Shown in pieces: positions 18,831-27,504 of a stretch of DNA of 62,674 nucleotides. The position numbers and the translations under genes are program-made. Numbering within the stretch: the first letter of the stretch is position 1; every line of letters begins with the position of its first letter. The notes below the pieces were generated by a model. It was not told where the DNA came from, did not search any database, and saw nothing but the letters and a program-made list of their open reading frames with translations. The stretch comes from Streptomyces jumonjinensis (lineage in GTDB: Bacteria > Actinomycetota > Actinomycetes > Streptomycetales > Streptomycetaceae): positions 10,894 through 73,567 of the forward strand of contig NZ_VCLA01000104.1 in NCBI RefSeq assembly GCF_009600885.1, read 5' to 3'.

Positions 18831-18900
18831 TGCGATCCCATGCGATCCCATGCGGTCTTACACGGTCTTACGCGGTCCTGAATGATCCTTTACGGTCCGG
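18831..18900. repeat. Seven degenerate 10-bp units upstream of the split-barrel gene
   Basis: Successive decamers read TGCGATCCCA, TGCGATCCCA, TGCGGTCTTA, CACGGTCTTA, CGCGGTCCTG, AATGATCCTT and TACGGTCCGG. The CGGTC/CGATC core recurs every 10 bp, close to one helical turn, in the promoter region between two divergent genes. Confidence 0.8.
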
Positions 18901-19013
18901 AGCGCTCAGGTTTGACGTTGCGTCAGAAATCATGGAGGCTCTCTCCCGCTCGTGCAATGGCACCGGCTTCATGAAGCCTCCCCGGGGGAAGAACCGGAGA
19001 AGAGGGGGGAGCC

Positions 19014-19655
19014 ATGCCGTCCGTCGAACAGCTCGCAGCCCAGCTCGAACCGGCGACCACCGCGCTGCTCACCGTCGAATGCCAGCGCGGAGTGGTGGGC
19101 GAACAGAGCGCCCTGCCCGAACTCGCCGCCGAAGCCCGCTCGTCCGGCGCGCTCCATCACATCGCGCGGCTGGTCGCGGGGGCCCACGGCATCGGCGTCC
19201 AGGTGATCCACGCGATAGCCGAACGGCGGCCCGACGGCCGGGGCTCCAGCCATAACGCCCGGCTGTTCCACGCCGCCGGCAGGCTGCCCGTACAGCAGCA
19301 CTGCGGCACCACCGCCGTCCGGGTCGCACCGCCGATCGAGGTCGCCGAGGAGGACCTCGTCGTACGGCGGCTGCACGGCCTGTCGCCCATCGCGGGCACC
19401 GACGTCGACGCGCTGCTGCGCAATCTCGGCTGCCGTACGCTCCTGATCTGCGGGGTCTCGGCGAATGTGGCCGTCCCCAACGCCGTCTTCGACGCCGTCA
19501 ACCTCGGCTACACGGCGGTGGTCGCGAGCGACGCCATCGCGGGGGTGCCCGCCGAATACACCCCCGCGATGATCCGTCATACCCTCGCGCTCGTCGCCAC
19601 GATCGCCACCAGCGACGAGATCCTCTCCTGCTGGCGGCAGGCGATACGGAGCTGA
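19014..19655 (+). CDS. Isochorismatase-fold (cysteine hydrolase-like) protein lacking the catalytic residues
   Basis: The 213-residue protein follows the isochorismatase/nicotinamidase fold: LLTVECQRGVVG, GVQVIHAIAERR, EDLVVRRLHGLSPIAGTDVD, LLICGVSANVAV. The usual triad is Asp (DMQ), Lys and Cys (GVxTxxCV). Here these positions appear to be Glu22, Arg118 and Ala153, so hydrolase activity is doubtful. It may be a binding protein or act by another mechanism. A GGGGGGAG ribosome site precedes the ATG. Upstream, TGACG-TTG-CGTCA (18913-18925) forms an inverted repeat that overlaps a possible -35 TTGACG. The gene ends in a 14-bp repeat array shared with the convergent Rieske gene. Confidence 0.85.
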   Translation: MPSVEQLAAQLEPATTALLTVECQRGVVGEQSALPELAAEARSSGALHHIARLVAGAHGIGVQVIHAIAERRPDGRGSSHNARLFHAAGRLPVQQHCGTTAVRVAPPIEVAEEDLVVRRLHGLSPIAGTDVDALLRNLGCRTLLICGVSANVAVPNAVFDAVNLGYTAVVASDAIAGVPAEYTPAMIRHTLALVATIATSDEILSCWRQAIRS

Positions 19656-19719
19656 GGGCGGCTCAGCTGCGACGGCCCAGCTGAGGCGGCCCAGCTGAGG
19701 CGGCTCAGCTGAGGCGGCT
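19650..19719. repeat. 14-bp tandem repeats between convergent genes
   Basis: Four units of CAGCTGAGGCGGCY (19664, 19678, 19692, 19706; the first diverged as CAGCTGCGACGGCC) are preceded by a partial unit overlapping the stop codon of the isochorismatase-like gene. They run into the stop codon of the Rieske gene. Each unit contains the palindrome CAGCTG, so neighbouring units can pair with each other and may serve as a two-way terminator. Confidence 0.8.
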
Positions 19720-20201
19720 CAGGCGAGCCTGATCGAGCCCCCGTCGACCGTGATCGCCGTGGGCGGCAGCGGCAAGGTGGCGGGGCCGCCCTTGACGCTG
19801 CCGTCGCTCGCGTCGAAACGGCTGTCGTGGCAGGGGCAGTTGATGAGATTGTCCGAGACGTCCTTGACCGCGCAGCCCCGATGGGTGCACTTGGACGAGA
19901 ACGCCTTGAACTCCCCGGCCTTCGGCTGGGTGATCACCACATCGCCGACGACCTTGCCGCCGCCCTCGGGAATGTCCGCGACCTTCGCGATCTCCTTGCC
20001 GCCGCCTCCGCCCGAGTCGCCGCTGGGGCTCCCGCCGGTGTTCCCGCCGGTGCTCCCGCCCTCCGGAGCGTCGCCCGTCTTCACCGTGGTCTCGTCCGAC
20101 CCGCCGCACGCGGTGAGCGCGACGGCGAGCGAGGCCCCGCCCGCCGCGGCGACGACGGTGCGGCGGGTGATATTCCTGGACAGCTCGCTCGAAGCGGTCA
20201 T
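19719..20201 (-). CDS. Rieske [2Fe-2S] domain lipoprotein with Tat-type signal
   Basis: The 160-residue protein begins with a twin-arginine signal ([20 protein letters not shown]) ending in the lipobox LTAC. A Gly/Ser-rich linker and a compact Rieske domain follow. The two cluster motifs CTHRGC and CPCHDSRF supply the Cys-His pairs that hold the 2Fe-2S cluster. It should be folded before export and anchored outside the membrane, where it may pass electrons to an unknown partner; no oxidase or cytochrome gene is adjacent. Its 3' end merges into the 14-bp repeats. Confidence 0.93.
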   Translation of the reverse strand: MTASSELSRNITRRTVVAAAGGASLAVALTACGGSDETTVKTGDAPEGGSTGGNTGGSPSGDSGGGGGKEIAKVADIPEGGGKVVGDVVITQPKAGEFKAFSSKCTHRGCAVKDVSDNLINCPCHDSRFDASDGSVKGGPATLPLPPTAITVDGGSIRLA

Positions 20202-20292
20202 CTGGTGACTCCTCTGTCTGCGCGGTCCCGTACGGCCCGATCGGCCGGTCGTTCGTGATGATGTACGAGCTGCGCCGCCGAGGAGTTCAGAT

Positions 20293-22446
20293 TCACGCTG
20301 TTCTCAAGGATCTTTTAAGGAACGCCGCTTCCAGCCGCAGCAGACTGCTCGCCTGCCCCCGCCCGGTGACCGTATGGCTCGCACCCGACAGGGGCAGCAC
20401 ACTGTGCGGACGGCCCGCCGCCAGCAGCGCGGCGGACAGCCGCAGGGTGTGGGCGAAGAACACATTGTCGTCGGCCACCCCGTGCGTCAGCAGCAGCGGA
20501 CGGCTCAGCCGATGCGCGTACGGCACCAGTGAGCTGCGCTCATACGCCTCGGGGAACACCTCGGGGTGTCCGAGGAAACGCTCCTCCCAGTGGGTGTCGT
20601 ACAGCCTGCGATCGGTCGGGGCCGCGCCCGCCGACGCCGCGTGGAAGACCTCGGGATGGTGCAGCACCGCGCCCGCCGCGAGATAGCCGCCGTAGGACCA
20701 GCCGCGGATCGCGACCGCGCCGAGGTCGAGATCGGGGTACCGTTCGGCCGCCGCGTGCAGCGCGTCGATCTGATCCCGCAGCACGGGGGCGAGCCGGTCG
20801 CCGTGGACGGCCTTCTCCCACTCCCGGCCGCGCCCGGAGGTGCCCCGGCCGTCCACCGTCAGCACGGCGAAGCCCTGCTCGGCGAACCACTGCGAGACAC
20901 AGGTCCACCAGGCGCGCGCCCGCACCGCCAGCTGCATCTGAGGCCCCGAGTACGGATTGAGCAGCACCGGCAGCCGGCCCGAGCCCGGCCGGTGCCAGGA
21001 GGGGAAGTAGAGCTGACCGCGCAGCTCGCGCTCGCCGAGCGAGAGCAGCACCGGCCGGGGGGCGACCACCGGCTCCTCGGCCAGGACCGCGATCCGCCCG
21101 GCGGGCACGCCGCCTTCGAGCACGGTCACCGTCCGGCCCGTCTCCGTCTGGCTGTCGAGGACGACGGTGTCCCCGCCCGCCTCGGCCAGATGGACCCCGG
21201 GGCCCTCGCTCAGCCGGATGAACCCGGCGGCGGGGTCGTGGTACCAGACATGCACCTCGGACGGGTCCTCGTTGGCGCTGAACCAGACCCGTTCGCCATG
21301 GACGGCGAGGACCTCGCGGACATGGACCCCCGCGGGGGAGTCGGCCGTGTCGATCCGCAGCCCCCGCAGCCCGTCGCCTGCGGTGCGGGCCGTGATCGCG
21401 GCGCCGGACGCGGTACGGCCCGGAAGGCCCGGCACCAGCTCCACCCAGGCCGCATCGTGCTCCGAGTCCAGCGGCTCGGTCCCGCCCGTCAGCGGATCCA
21501 CCGCCAGAGTCACGGCGGTGCGCTGATCGCGGGTCTGCACCCGGGCATAGGGGCCGGACCCGTCCCAGCCGGCCGAGGCCACATACTCGAAGGCGGTGTC
21601 CGTCCAGGTCCCCGGCGGATGGGAGCTCTCGTCGGCGGCGGCCGGCAGCCGCACCTCGGCCGTCGTGCCGTCCAGCCGCACGATCCGCAGCGACACCTCG
21701 GCGTTCGCCGTGCCCGCCGCCGGATAGGGGATGGCCCGGGGCGGTTTCGCCGGGTCGGCCGGATCGGCGATGTACCAGCGCCGCACCGGGGTGTCGTCCA
21801 CCCGTGCGACCAGCAGGGCATCGCTCCCGGGCGACCACCAGTAGCCCCGGCTCCGGCCCATCGACTCCGCCGCCGCGTGCTCGGCCAGGCCGTAGCTCAC
21901 CCCGGGGCCCTCCGGCGCGGCCAGCGTCAGATCACCGCCGCCGAGGCGCAGGACATGGAGCGCGCCGCCGGTGACGTACGCGATCGACTCGCCGTCCGGC
22001 GAGGGGCGCGGGTCGACCGCCGGGCCCGCGGTCGGGACCCGCCGGGGGCCGCGCCCGTCGTCGGTGCGTACGGTCCAGAGCTCGCCGCCGAGCGTGAAGG
22101 CGACGAGCCGCGCCTCCGCGTCGGTCGCGTACGCCACCACCCCGGACGAGGTCTCACGGGCGCGCTCCCGGCGGACCCGCTCCTCCTCGGGCACCTCGGC
22201 CGGACCGGCCGCCATCGCCCGTGGGTCGGCGATGAGCCGCTCCCGCCCCGACTCGTACAGCCAGACTCCGCTCACCGGGTCGTCGCCGCCGGGGGAGCGG
22301 AGGAACAGCACCCGACGGCCGTCGGGCGAGACGGTGAAACGCCGGGGGACGCCGAGCGAGAAGCGGTGGGTACGGGCGAACTGGTCGGGGAACTCGGGGA
22401 TCCTGACGGCGTCCTCGGTCGGGCCGCCGTGCGCGTAGTCGTTCAT
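20293..22446 (-). CDS. Prolyl oligopeptidase family (S9, DPP-IV-like) serine peptidase
   Basis: The 717-residue protein has an N-terminal beta-propeller (repeated blades such as [47 protein letters not shown]) typical of DPP-IV N domains. A C-terminal alpha/beta hydrolase follows. The nucleophile is Ser584 in [10 protein letters not shown], the acid lies in [10 protein letters not shown] and the histidine in SGASHTVTG. Such enzymes trim peptides from the N-terminus, with preference near proline. No signal peptide was seen from the ATG at 22446, so it is probably cytosolic. No ribosome site is visible; the message may be leaderless. An upstream frame extension to 22638 is proline-rich and unlikely to be translated. 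Confidence 0.93.
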   Translation of the reverse strand: MNDYAHGGPTEDAVRIPEFPDQFARTHRFSLGVPRRFTVSPDGRRVLFLRSPGGDDPVSGVWLYESGRERLIADPRAMAAGPAEVPEEERVRRERARETSSGVVAYATDAEARLVAFTLGGELWTVRTDDGRGPRRVPTAGPAVDPRPSPDGESIAYVTGGALHVLRLGGGDLTLAAPEGPGVSYGLAEHAAAESMGRSRGYWWSPGSDALLVARVDDTPVRRWYIADPADPAKPPRAIPYPAAGTANAEVSLRIVRLDGTTAEVRLPAAADESSHPPGTWTDTAFEYVASAGWDGSGPYARVQTRDQRTAVTLAVDPLTGGTEPLDSEHDAAWVELVPGLPGRTASGAAITARTAGDGLRGLRIDTADSPAGVHVREVLAVHGERVWFSANEDPSEVHVWYHDPAAGFIRLSEGPGVHLAEAGGDTVVLDSQTETGRTVTVLEGGVPAGRIAVLAEEPVVAPRPVLLSLGERELRGQLYFPSWHRPGSGRLPVLLNPYSGPQMQLAVRARAWWTCVSQWFAEQGFAVLTVDGRGTSGRGREWEKAVHGDRLAPVLRDQIDALHAAAERYPDLDLGAVAIRGWSYGGYLAAGAVLHHPEVFHAASAGAAPTDRRLYDTHWEERFLGHPEVFPEAYERSSLVPYAHRLSRPLLLTHGVADDNVFFAHTLRLSAALLAAGRPHSVLPLSGASHTVTGRGQASSLLRLEAAFLKRSLRTA

Positions 22447-22566
22447 GGGGCATCGTTGACATCGCCGCACACGGCCGCGCAACCGGATTTCGGCGGCCGG
22501 CGCCGGCGGGGGAGCACTGGCCTGGTGACAGCGGCCGTACGGGCGGGGCGGGACCCGCGGTCCGGC

Positions 22567-22629
22567 GACGGCGAGGGACGGGGAGGAGGCGAGGGACGGG
22601 GACGGCGAGGGACGGGGAGGAGGCGAGGG
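22567..22629. repeat. 29-bp perfect direct repeat, period 34
   Basis: The 29-bp segment at 22567-22595 (GACGGCGAGGGACGGGGAGG and on) recurs without change at 22601-22629, separated by ACGGG. Both copies are built of smaller GGGACGG elements. The repeat lies between the divergent S9 peptidase and HipA-like genes, 66 bp before the latter. Confidence 0.85.
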
Positions 22630-22694
22630 CCGCTCCACGGGGCGGGGCCCGGTCCCCGCGATCTCCCCGAGCCGTCGCGAAGTACTGTGGGGCC

Positions 22695-23540
22695 ATGCTC
22701 CCCGAAGTCACGGCGACCCGCTATGTCACGCCCCTGCGTGAGGGCGGCTCGCTCCCGGGCATCGTCGAGGCCGACGATCTCGGTACCTACGTCATGAAGT
22801 TCACCGGCGCCGGACAGGGCCGCAAAACCCTGGTCGCCGAGGTCGTCTGCGGACAGCTCGGCCGCAGGCTCGGGCTGCGGGTGCCCGAGCTGGCGCGGAT
22901 CCAGCTCGACCCCGTCATCGGGCTCGGCGAGCCCGACGAGGAGGTGCAGGAGCTCCTGAAGGCCAGCGGCGGACTGAACCTCGGCATGGACTATCTGCCG
23001 GGCTCGATCGGGTTCGATCCGCTGGCCTACGAGGTGGACTCCGCCGAAGCGGGCCGGGTCGTCTGGTTCGACGCGTTGATCAACAACGTGGACCGCTCCT
23101 GGCGCAACCCCAACATGCTGGTGTGGCACGGCGACCTCTGGCTCATCGACCACGGGGCCACCATGATCTGGCACCACAACTGGCCGGGCGCCGCCGCGTC
23201 GGCGGCCAAGCCCTACGACGCCTCCGACCATGTGCTGGCCCGCTTCCAGCCGGACATCGCGTCCGCCGCGGCCGAACTGGCCCCGCTGGTGACCGAGGAG
23301 CTGCTCACCGAGGTCGCCGCCGATGTGCCCGATGAGTGGCTGGTGGACGAACCCGGCTTCGACACCACGGACGCCGTGCGCCGTGCCTATGTGGAAGCCC
23401 TGCTGCCGCGCGCCGGGACGATCCATACCAGGATCACCCTCGGTGAACCCACCGCAGAGCGGCCCTCCCAGGCCCCCGGCTGGCTGACCGGCCGTCCGGG
23501 CCGCCCGGTCCCGGTCGCGGAGAAGGGCGCGAGCGCATGA
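22695..23540 (+). CDS. HipA-like kinase domain protein
   Basis: The 281-residue protein resembles the HipA-like kinases of actinobacteria. LGTYVMKFTGAGQGRKTLVA contains the likely ATP-anchoring lysine (MKF), FDALINNVDRSWRNPNMLVW holds the catalytic loop (NVDR...NPN) and LIDHGATM the metal-binding Asp. It is shorter than toxin HipA and lacks the HipA N-terminal subdomain. The stop overlaps the start of the DUF3037 gene by four bases (ATGA), so the two are translated together. The target, protein or other, is unknown. An upstream 29-bp direct repeat may include control sites. Confidence 0.85.
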   Translation: MLPEVTATRYVTPLREGGSLPGIVEADDLGTYVMKFTGAGQGRKTLVAEVVCGQLGRRLGLRVPELARIQLDPVIGLGEPDEEVQELLKASGGLNLGMDYLPGSIGFDPLAYEVDSAEAGRVVWFDALINNVDRSWRNPNMLVWHGDLWLIDHGATMIWHHNWPGAAASAAKPYDASDHVLARFQPDIASAAAELAPLVTEELLTEVAADVPDEWLVDEPGFDTTDAVRRAYVEALLPRAGTIHTRITLGEPTAERPSQAPGWLTGRPGRPVPVAEKGASA

Positions 23541-23920
23541 CCGGACGCGATGTCTTCGAGTACGCGCTGCTGCGGGTGGTGCCCCGGGTCGAGCGCGGAG
23601 AGTGCTTCAACGCCGGAGTGGTGGTCTACTGCCGTGCCCGCTCCTTCGTCGCCGCCCGCACCCATCTCGACGAGGGGAAGCTGAGGGCGCTGGACCCGAA
23701 CGCGGACATCGTCGGCGTACGGGCCGCGCTGCGCGCCGTCGAGTACGTCTGCTGCGGCGGCGATGAGGCCGGGCAGGCGTCCCATGACGACGCGGGACGC
23801 CGATTCCGCTGGCTGATGGCGCCCCGGTCCACCGTCGTCCAGCCCGGGCCGGTGCACACCGGGCTGACCGCGGACCCCGAGGCCGAGGTGGAGCGGCTGC
23901 TCGGACTGCTGGTGCGCTGA
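23537..23920 (+). CDS. DUF3037 protein, partner of the HipA-like kinase
   Basis: The 127-residue protein contains FEYALLRVVPRVERGECFNA, GVVVYCRARSFVAARTHLDE and RFRWLMAPRSTVVQPGPVHT, which match the DUF3037 family as I recall it. It is translationally coupled to the HipA-like kinase through ATGA. The families co-occur widely in bacteria, which suggests one functional unit, perhaps regulator and kinase or modifier and target. No activity is established. Confidence 0.85.
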   Translation: MTGRDVFEYALLRVVPRVERGECFNAGVVVYCRARSFVAARTHLDEGKLRALDPNADIVGVRAALRAVEYVCCGGDEAGQASHDDAGRRFRWLMAPRSTVVQPGPVHTGLTADPEAEVERLLGLLVR

Positions 23921-23943
23921 CCCGTCCGTACGCGCGCCCGGTA

Positions 23944-23997
23944 CTGACTCCGTCGGTACGCGCCCCGGTCCGGCGCTGACTCCGTTCCTACGCGCCC
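23944..23997. repeat. Imperfect 22-bp direct repeat, period 32
   Basis: CTGACTCCGTCGGTACGCGC plus CC (23944-23965) recurs as CTGACTCCGTTCCTACGCGC plus CC (23976-23997), and parts of a third copy flank it. It lies after the DUF3037 gene and before the fabG promoter. Confidence 0.7.
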
Positions 23998-24047
23998 TGG
24001 CCCGGCCCCACGCGGTGAGGGAGTGACCCGGCGCACCCGGTGGGCCG

Positions 24048-24106
24048 TTGACACCGGGTGCCGGGGCTTCTAGCGTCTCGTCTGCCGAAGGTACTAAGCG
24101 GTCGCT
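24048..24106 (+). promoter_or_regulatory. Strong sigma-70-type promoter and dyad upstream of the fabG-like operon
   Basis: TTGACA (24048-24053) and TAGCGT (24071-24076) are 17 bp apart, the best consensus promoter in the window. Just downstream of the predicted start lies AGCGGTCGCT (24097-24106), a dyad within TAAGCGGTCGCTCA. It resembles TetR-type operators found in front of actinobacterial lipid-metabolism genes, so the operon is probably repressed by an unlinked TetR protein. Confidence 0.7.
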
Positions 24107-24172
24107 CATCCATCGGGCGCACGGGAGTCCGGGAGTCCGGGTGAGCCGCACTCAAGGGCGAGGAGAACCAGC

Positions 24173-24934
24173 ATGTCCACCACCGAGCAGCGTGTCGCCA
24201 TCGTGACCGGGGCGGCGCGCGGCATTGGCGCGGCAACCGCCGTACGGCTCGCGGCCGAGGGCCGGGCCGTGGCCGTACTCGACCTCGACGAGGCGGGGTG
24301 CGCGGACACGGTCGGGAAGATCGCCGCGGCCGGGGGCACCGCCCTGGCGGTCGGCTGCGACGTGTCCGACAGCGCCCAGGTCGAGGCCGCGGTGGCCCAG
24401 GTCGCCGACGGGCTCGGCGCACCGCAGATCCTGGTCAACAACGCCGGCGTCCTCCGCGACAATCTGCTCTTCAAGATGAGCGAGTCCGACTGGGACACCG
24501 TGATGAACGTGCACCTCAAGGGCGCGTTCCTGATGACGAAGGCGTGCCAGAAGCACATGGTGGACGCCGGATTCGGGCGTATCGTCTCGCTCTCCTCCTC
24601 CTCCGCGCTCGGCAACCGGGGCCAGGCCAACTACGCCGCCGTCAAGGCCGGGCTCCAGGGCTTCACCAAGACCCTCGCCAAGGAGCTCGGCAAGTTCGGC
24701 ATCACCGCGAACGCGGTCGCCCCCGGTTTCATCGTCACCGAGATGACCGCCATGACCGCCGAGCGCGTCGGCATGGGCTTCGAGGAGTTCCAGGCCGCCG
24801 CCGCGACCCAGATCCCGGTGCAGCGGGTCGGGCAGCCCGAGGACATCGCCAACGCCATCTCCTTCTTCACCGGGGACGGCGCAGGCTTCGTCTCCGGGCA
24901 GGTCCTGTACGTGGCCGGCGGGCCCCTCAACTGA
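24173..24934 (+). CDS. fabG: SDR family 3-oxoacyl-ACP reductase-like protein
   Basis: The 253-residue short-chain dehydrogenase has the cofactor motif TGAARGIG, the NNAG motif, catalytic Ser in SLSSSSALGNRG and YAAVK. VLRDNLLFKMSESDWDTVMN and VAPGFIVTEMT are close to FabG. It probably reduces a 3-oxoacyl thioester with NADPH. A second SDR gene follows 16 bp downstream, and the promoter with a TetR-like dyad points to fatty acid or acyl-CoA metabolism rather than housekeeping FabG. Upstream ribosome site GGCGAGGAG is well spaced. Confidence 0.9.
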   Translation: MSTTEQRVAIVTGAARGIGAATAVRLAAEGRAVAVLDLDEAGCADTVGKIAAAGGTALAVGCDVSDSAQVEAAVAQVADGLGAPQILVNNAGVLRDNLLFKMSESDWDTVMNVHLKGAFLMTKACQKHMVDAGFGRIVSLSSSSALGNRGQANYAAVKAGLQGFTKTLAKELGKFGITANAVAPGFIVTEMTAMTAERVGMGFEEFQAAAATQIPVQRVGQPEDIANAISFFTGDGAGFVSGQVLYVAGGPLN

Positions 24935-24950
24935 GCCGGGGAGCGAGACC

Positions 24951-25718
24951 ATGACTGCAGAGGCAGAGGCGCCCGAGAGCGGAAAAGTCGCGCTGATCAC
25001 CGGCGGGAGCCGGGGGATCGGCTATGGGGTCGCCGAGGCGCTGATCGCCCGTGGCGACCGGGTGTGCATCACTGGGAGGGGCGAGGAGGCCCTCGCCGAG
25101 GCGGTGGCGAAGCTGGGCTCCGGCCGGGCGATCTCCGTCGCGGGCAAGGCCCATGACGAAGCCCATCAGGCGGCGGCCGTGGCGCGGACGATGGAGGTCT
25201 TCGGCCGGGTCGACTTCCTGGTGAACAACGCCGGTACGAACCCGGTCTACGGGCCGCTGGCCGAGCTGGATCTGAATGTCGTGCGCAAGGTCTACGAGAC
25301 CAATGTGATCTCGGCGCTCGGCTTCGCCCAGCAGACCTACCGGGCCTGGCAGAAGGAGAACGGCGGCGCGATCGTGAACATCGCGTCCATCGCGGGGCTC
25401 GCCCCCTCGCCCTTCATCGGCGCCTATGGAATGAGCAAGGCGGCGATGGTCAATCTGACGCTTCAGCTGGCGCATGAATTCGCGCCGGGGGTGCGGGTCA
25501 ACGCGATCGCGCCGGCGGTGGTCAAGACCAAATTCGCCCAGGCGCTCTACGAGGGAAGGGAATCCGAGGCCGCCGCGGCATACCCGCTGGCGCGGCTCGG
25601 AATGCCGCAGGACATCGGGGGCGCCGCCGCGTTTCTCACCTCCGACCAGTCGGATTGGATCACGGGGCAGACTCTGGTGGTCGACGGGGGACTCTTCCTC
25701 CATGCCGGGGTGCACTGA
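24951..25718 (+). CDS. SDR family oxidoreductase
   Basis: The 255-residue short-chain dehydrogenase has TGGSRGIG, NNAGTNP, the serine in NIASIAGLAPSPFIGAYGMSK and the YGMSK catalytic pair. The C-terminal GQTLVVDGGLF is standard. It forms an operon with the preceding fabG-like gene. The NNAGTNPVYGPL stretch is seen in SDRs annotated as 3-oxoacyl reductases acting on acyl-CoA. A perfect hairpin follows the gene, so the operon ends here. Confidence 0.9.
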   Translation: MTAEAEAPESGKVALITGGSRGIGYGVAEALIARGDRVCITGRGEEALAEAVAKLGSGRAISVAGKAHDEAHQAAAVARTMEVFGRVDFLVNNAGTNPVYGPLAELDLNVVRKVYETNVISALGFAQQTYRAWQKENGGAIVNIASIAGLAPSPFIGAYGMSKAAMVNLTLQLAHEFAPGVRVNAIAPAVVKTKFAQALYEGRESEAAAAYPLARLGMPQDIGGAAAFLTSDQSDWITGQTLVVDGGLFLHAGVH

Positions 25719-25753
25719 GCGAACTGTGCAGTTTGTCGCTTCTTGAGTGAAGT

Positions 25754-25800
25754 GCCCTGCCGGGCCGTCCGGTTGACCCGGCAGGGCGCTGCGGTATGGT
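25754..25800 (+). terminator. Operon terminator overlapping the next promoter
   Basis: GCCCTGCCGGG (25754-25764) pairs perfectly over 11 bp with CCCGGCAGGGC (25777-25787). The -35-like TTGACC (25773-25778) of the next gene begins in the loop, and TATGGT (25795-25800), 16 bp further, is a plausible -10. Terminator and promoter therefore overlap. Confidence 0.7.
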
Positions 25801-25833
25801 CGGCCAACTCACGGCTGAACGAGGAGCGTGCAC

Positions 25834-27414
25834 GTGTTCTACCGGACCTGTCTGCAGGCCGCTGCAGCCCTGGCGTCCATATCCCTGCTGGCGGGGTGCG
25901 GCCTGTTCTCCGATGCGGAATCCAGCGATAAGAAGCGGATTTTCGTGGGAACGACGAGTGAGCCCACGAAACTCGATCCGGCCGCCGCCTGGGACGGTTC
26001 ATGGGAGCTGTACCGGAATGTGTTCCAGACGCTGCTGAGTTTTCCGACGGGAAGCACCGAACCACAGCCCGACGCGGCGAAGCGCTGTGGCTTCAAGGAC
26101 TCCGGCAACAAGATTTACGTATGCGAGCTGAGGGCGGGGCTGAAGTTCTCGAACGGCGAGAAGCTCGACGCGGCCGCGGTGAAGCACTCGATCGACCGCA
26201 TTCGGCGGATCGATGTATCGGGCGGCCCCCGTGGTCTGCTGAACTCCCTCCGCAGCGTCGAGGCGACCGGCGAGCGCACGGTGACCTTCCGCCTCAAGTC
26301 GCCCGACGCCACCTTCCCGTTCATCCTGGCCACGCCCGCCACCTCCCTGGTGCCGCCCGGGAAGTACCCGGCGAACCGCCTCCGTACGGACGGCGGGCTG
26401 ACCGGCTCCGGACCGTATGTGCTCGACTCGTACACCAAGCGGCACAAGGCGGAGCTGAGCCGGAACGACGACTACCAGGGGTTCGCGGAGCGCCGGAACG
26501 ACGCCATCACCATCCGCTACTACCCGGACTCCGACTCGATGGTCCAGGCGCTCAAGAAGAAGCAGATCGACGTCACCTACCGGGGCCTCACCTCGAAGGA
26601 GGTCGTCGGGCTCCAGGAGAAGGAGGCGGGGAGCGAGCATCTGAGGCTGGTCGAGACCGTGGGCGCGGACATCCGCTATCTGGTCTTCAACTCCAAGGAC
26701 CAGCAGGCGGGCAAGCTCGCCGTGCGCCGGGCCATCGCCCAGGTCGTGGACCGGGGAGCCCTGGTGGCCAGGGTCTACCAGGGCACCGCCGAGCCGCTGT
26801 ACTCGATGGTCCCCAAGGGCATCGCCGGGCACAGCACCGAGTTCTTCGACCGCTACGGCGAGCCGAGCGCGGAGAAGGCGGAGAAGACGCTGCGGGACGC
26901 GGGCATCGAGGAGCCGGTGGAACTGGAGTTCTGGTACACCACCGACCGCTACGGCTCCGCGACCGCGCAGGAGTTCGGCGAACTGAAGCGGCAGCTGGAG
27001 GCCTCGGGGCTGTTCAAGATCAGCGTACGGGGCAAGCCGTGGGAGGAGTTCGAGAAGGGGTACACGAGCGGCGACTACCCGGTCTTCGGGCGGGGCTGGT
27101 TCCCCGACTTCCCGGACGCGGACAATTTCATCGCGCCGTTCGTCGGTGAGAACAATGTGCTCGCCACGCCCTATGAGAGCTCCGAGATCACCGATGAGCT
27201 GCTGCCCGCGTCCCGGCGCGAGAGCGACCGCGCGGCGGTGGCGAAGGACTTCGAGCGGGCGCAGGAGATCCTCGCCGAGGACGTCCGGCTGCTGCCGCTG
27301 TGGCAGGGCAAGACCTATCTGGCGGTGAGCGAGGAGATCGGCGGCGGTGAGCGGGCGCTCGACCCGCAGACGGTGATGCAGCTGTGGGAGCTGTACCGGA
27401 AGACCAGCTGGTAG
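25834..27414 (+). CDS. ABC transporter substrate-binding lipoprotein (family 5, peptide/nickel type)
   Basis: The 526-residue protein has a short signal peptide with lipobox LLAGCG, then the SBP family 5 fold: VGTTSEPTKLDPAAAWDGSW, FSNGEKLDAAAVKHSIDRI, GSGPYVL and AVRRAIAQVVDRGALV. Such proteins capture oligopeptides or related ligands outside the cell. There are no permease or ATPase genes nearby, so it is an orphan that must use another transporter or act as a sensor. GTG 25834 follows GAGGAG by 7 nt; a GTG at 25828 would be too close to the ribosome site. Confidence 0.92.
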   Translation: MFYRTCLQAAAALASISLLAGCGLFSDAESSDKKRIFVGTTSEPTKLDPAAAWDGSWELYRNVFQTLLSFPTGSTEPQPDAAKRCGFKDSGNKIYVCELRAGLKFSNGEKLDAAAVKHSIDRIRRIDVSGGPRGLLNSLRSVEATGERTVTFRLKSPDATFPFILATPATSLVPPGKYPANRLRTDGGLTGSGPYVLDSYTKRHKAELSRNDDYQGFAERRNDAITIRYYPDSDSMVQALKKKQIDVTYRGLTSKEVVGLQEKEAGSEHLRLVETVGADIRYLVFNSKDQQAGKLAVRRAIAQVVDRGALVARVYQGTAEPLYSMVPKGIAGHSTEFFDRYGEPSAEKAEKTLRDAGIEEPVELEFWYTTDRYGSATAQEFGELKRQLEASGLFKISVRGKPWEEFEKGYTSGDYPVFGRGWFPDFPDADNFIAPFVGENNVLATPYESSEITDELLPASRRESDRAAVAKDFERAQEILAEDVRLLPLWQGKTYLAVSEEIGGGERALDPQTVMQLWELYRKTSW

Positions 27415-27504
27415 CCGGGGGAAACCCTTGGATCGGGGGCCGTTGTCAGTGGCTCCGGGTAAGTTCGGTGATCGGTAATTGAACGCATCCCGGAGGTTCT
27501 TGAC

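Noticed and set aside
18831..18900. CRISPR-like array
   Set aside because: Units are contiguous 10-mers without spacers, and no cas genes are present. None of the other repeat arrays has spacer-repeat structure either.
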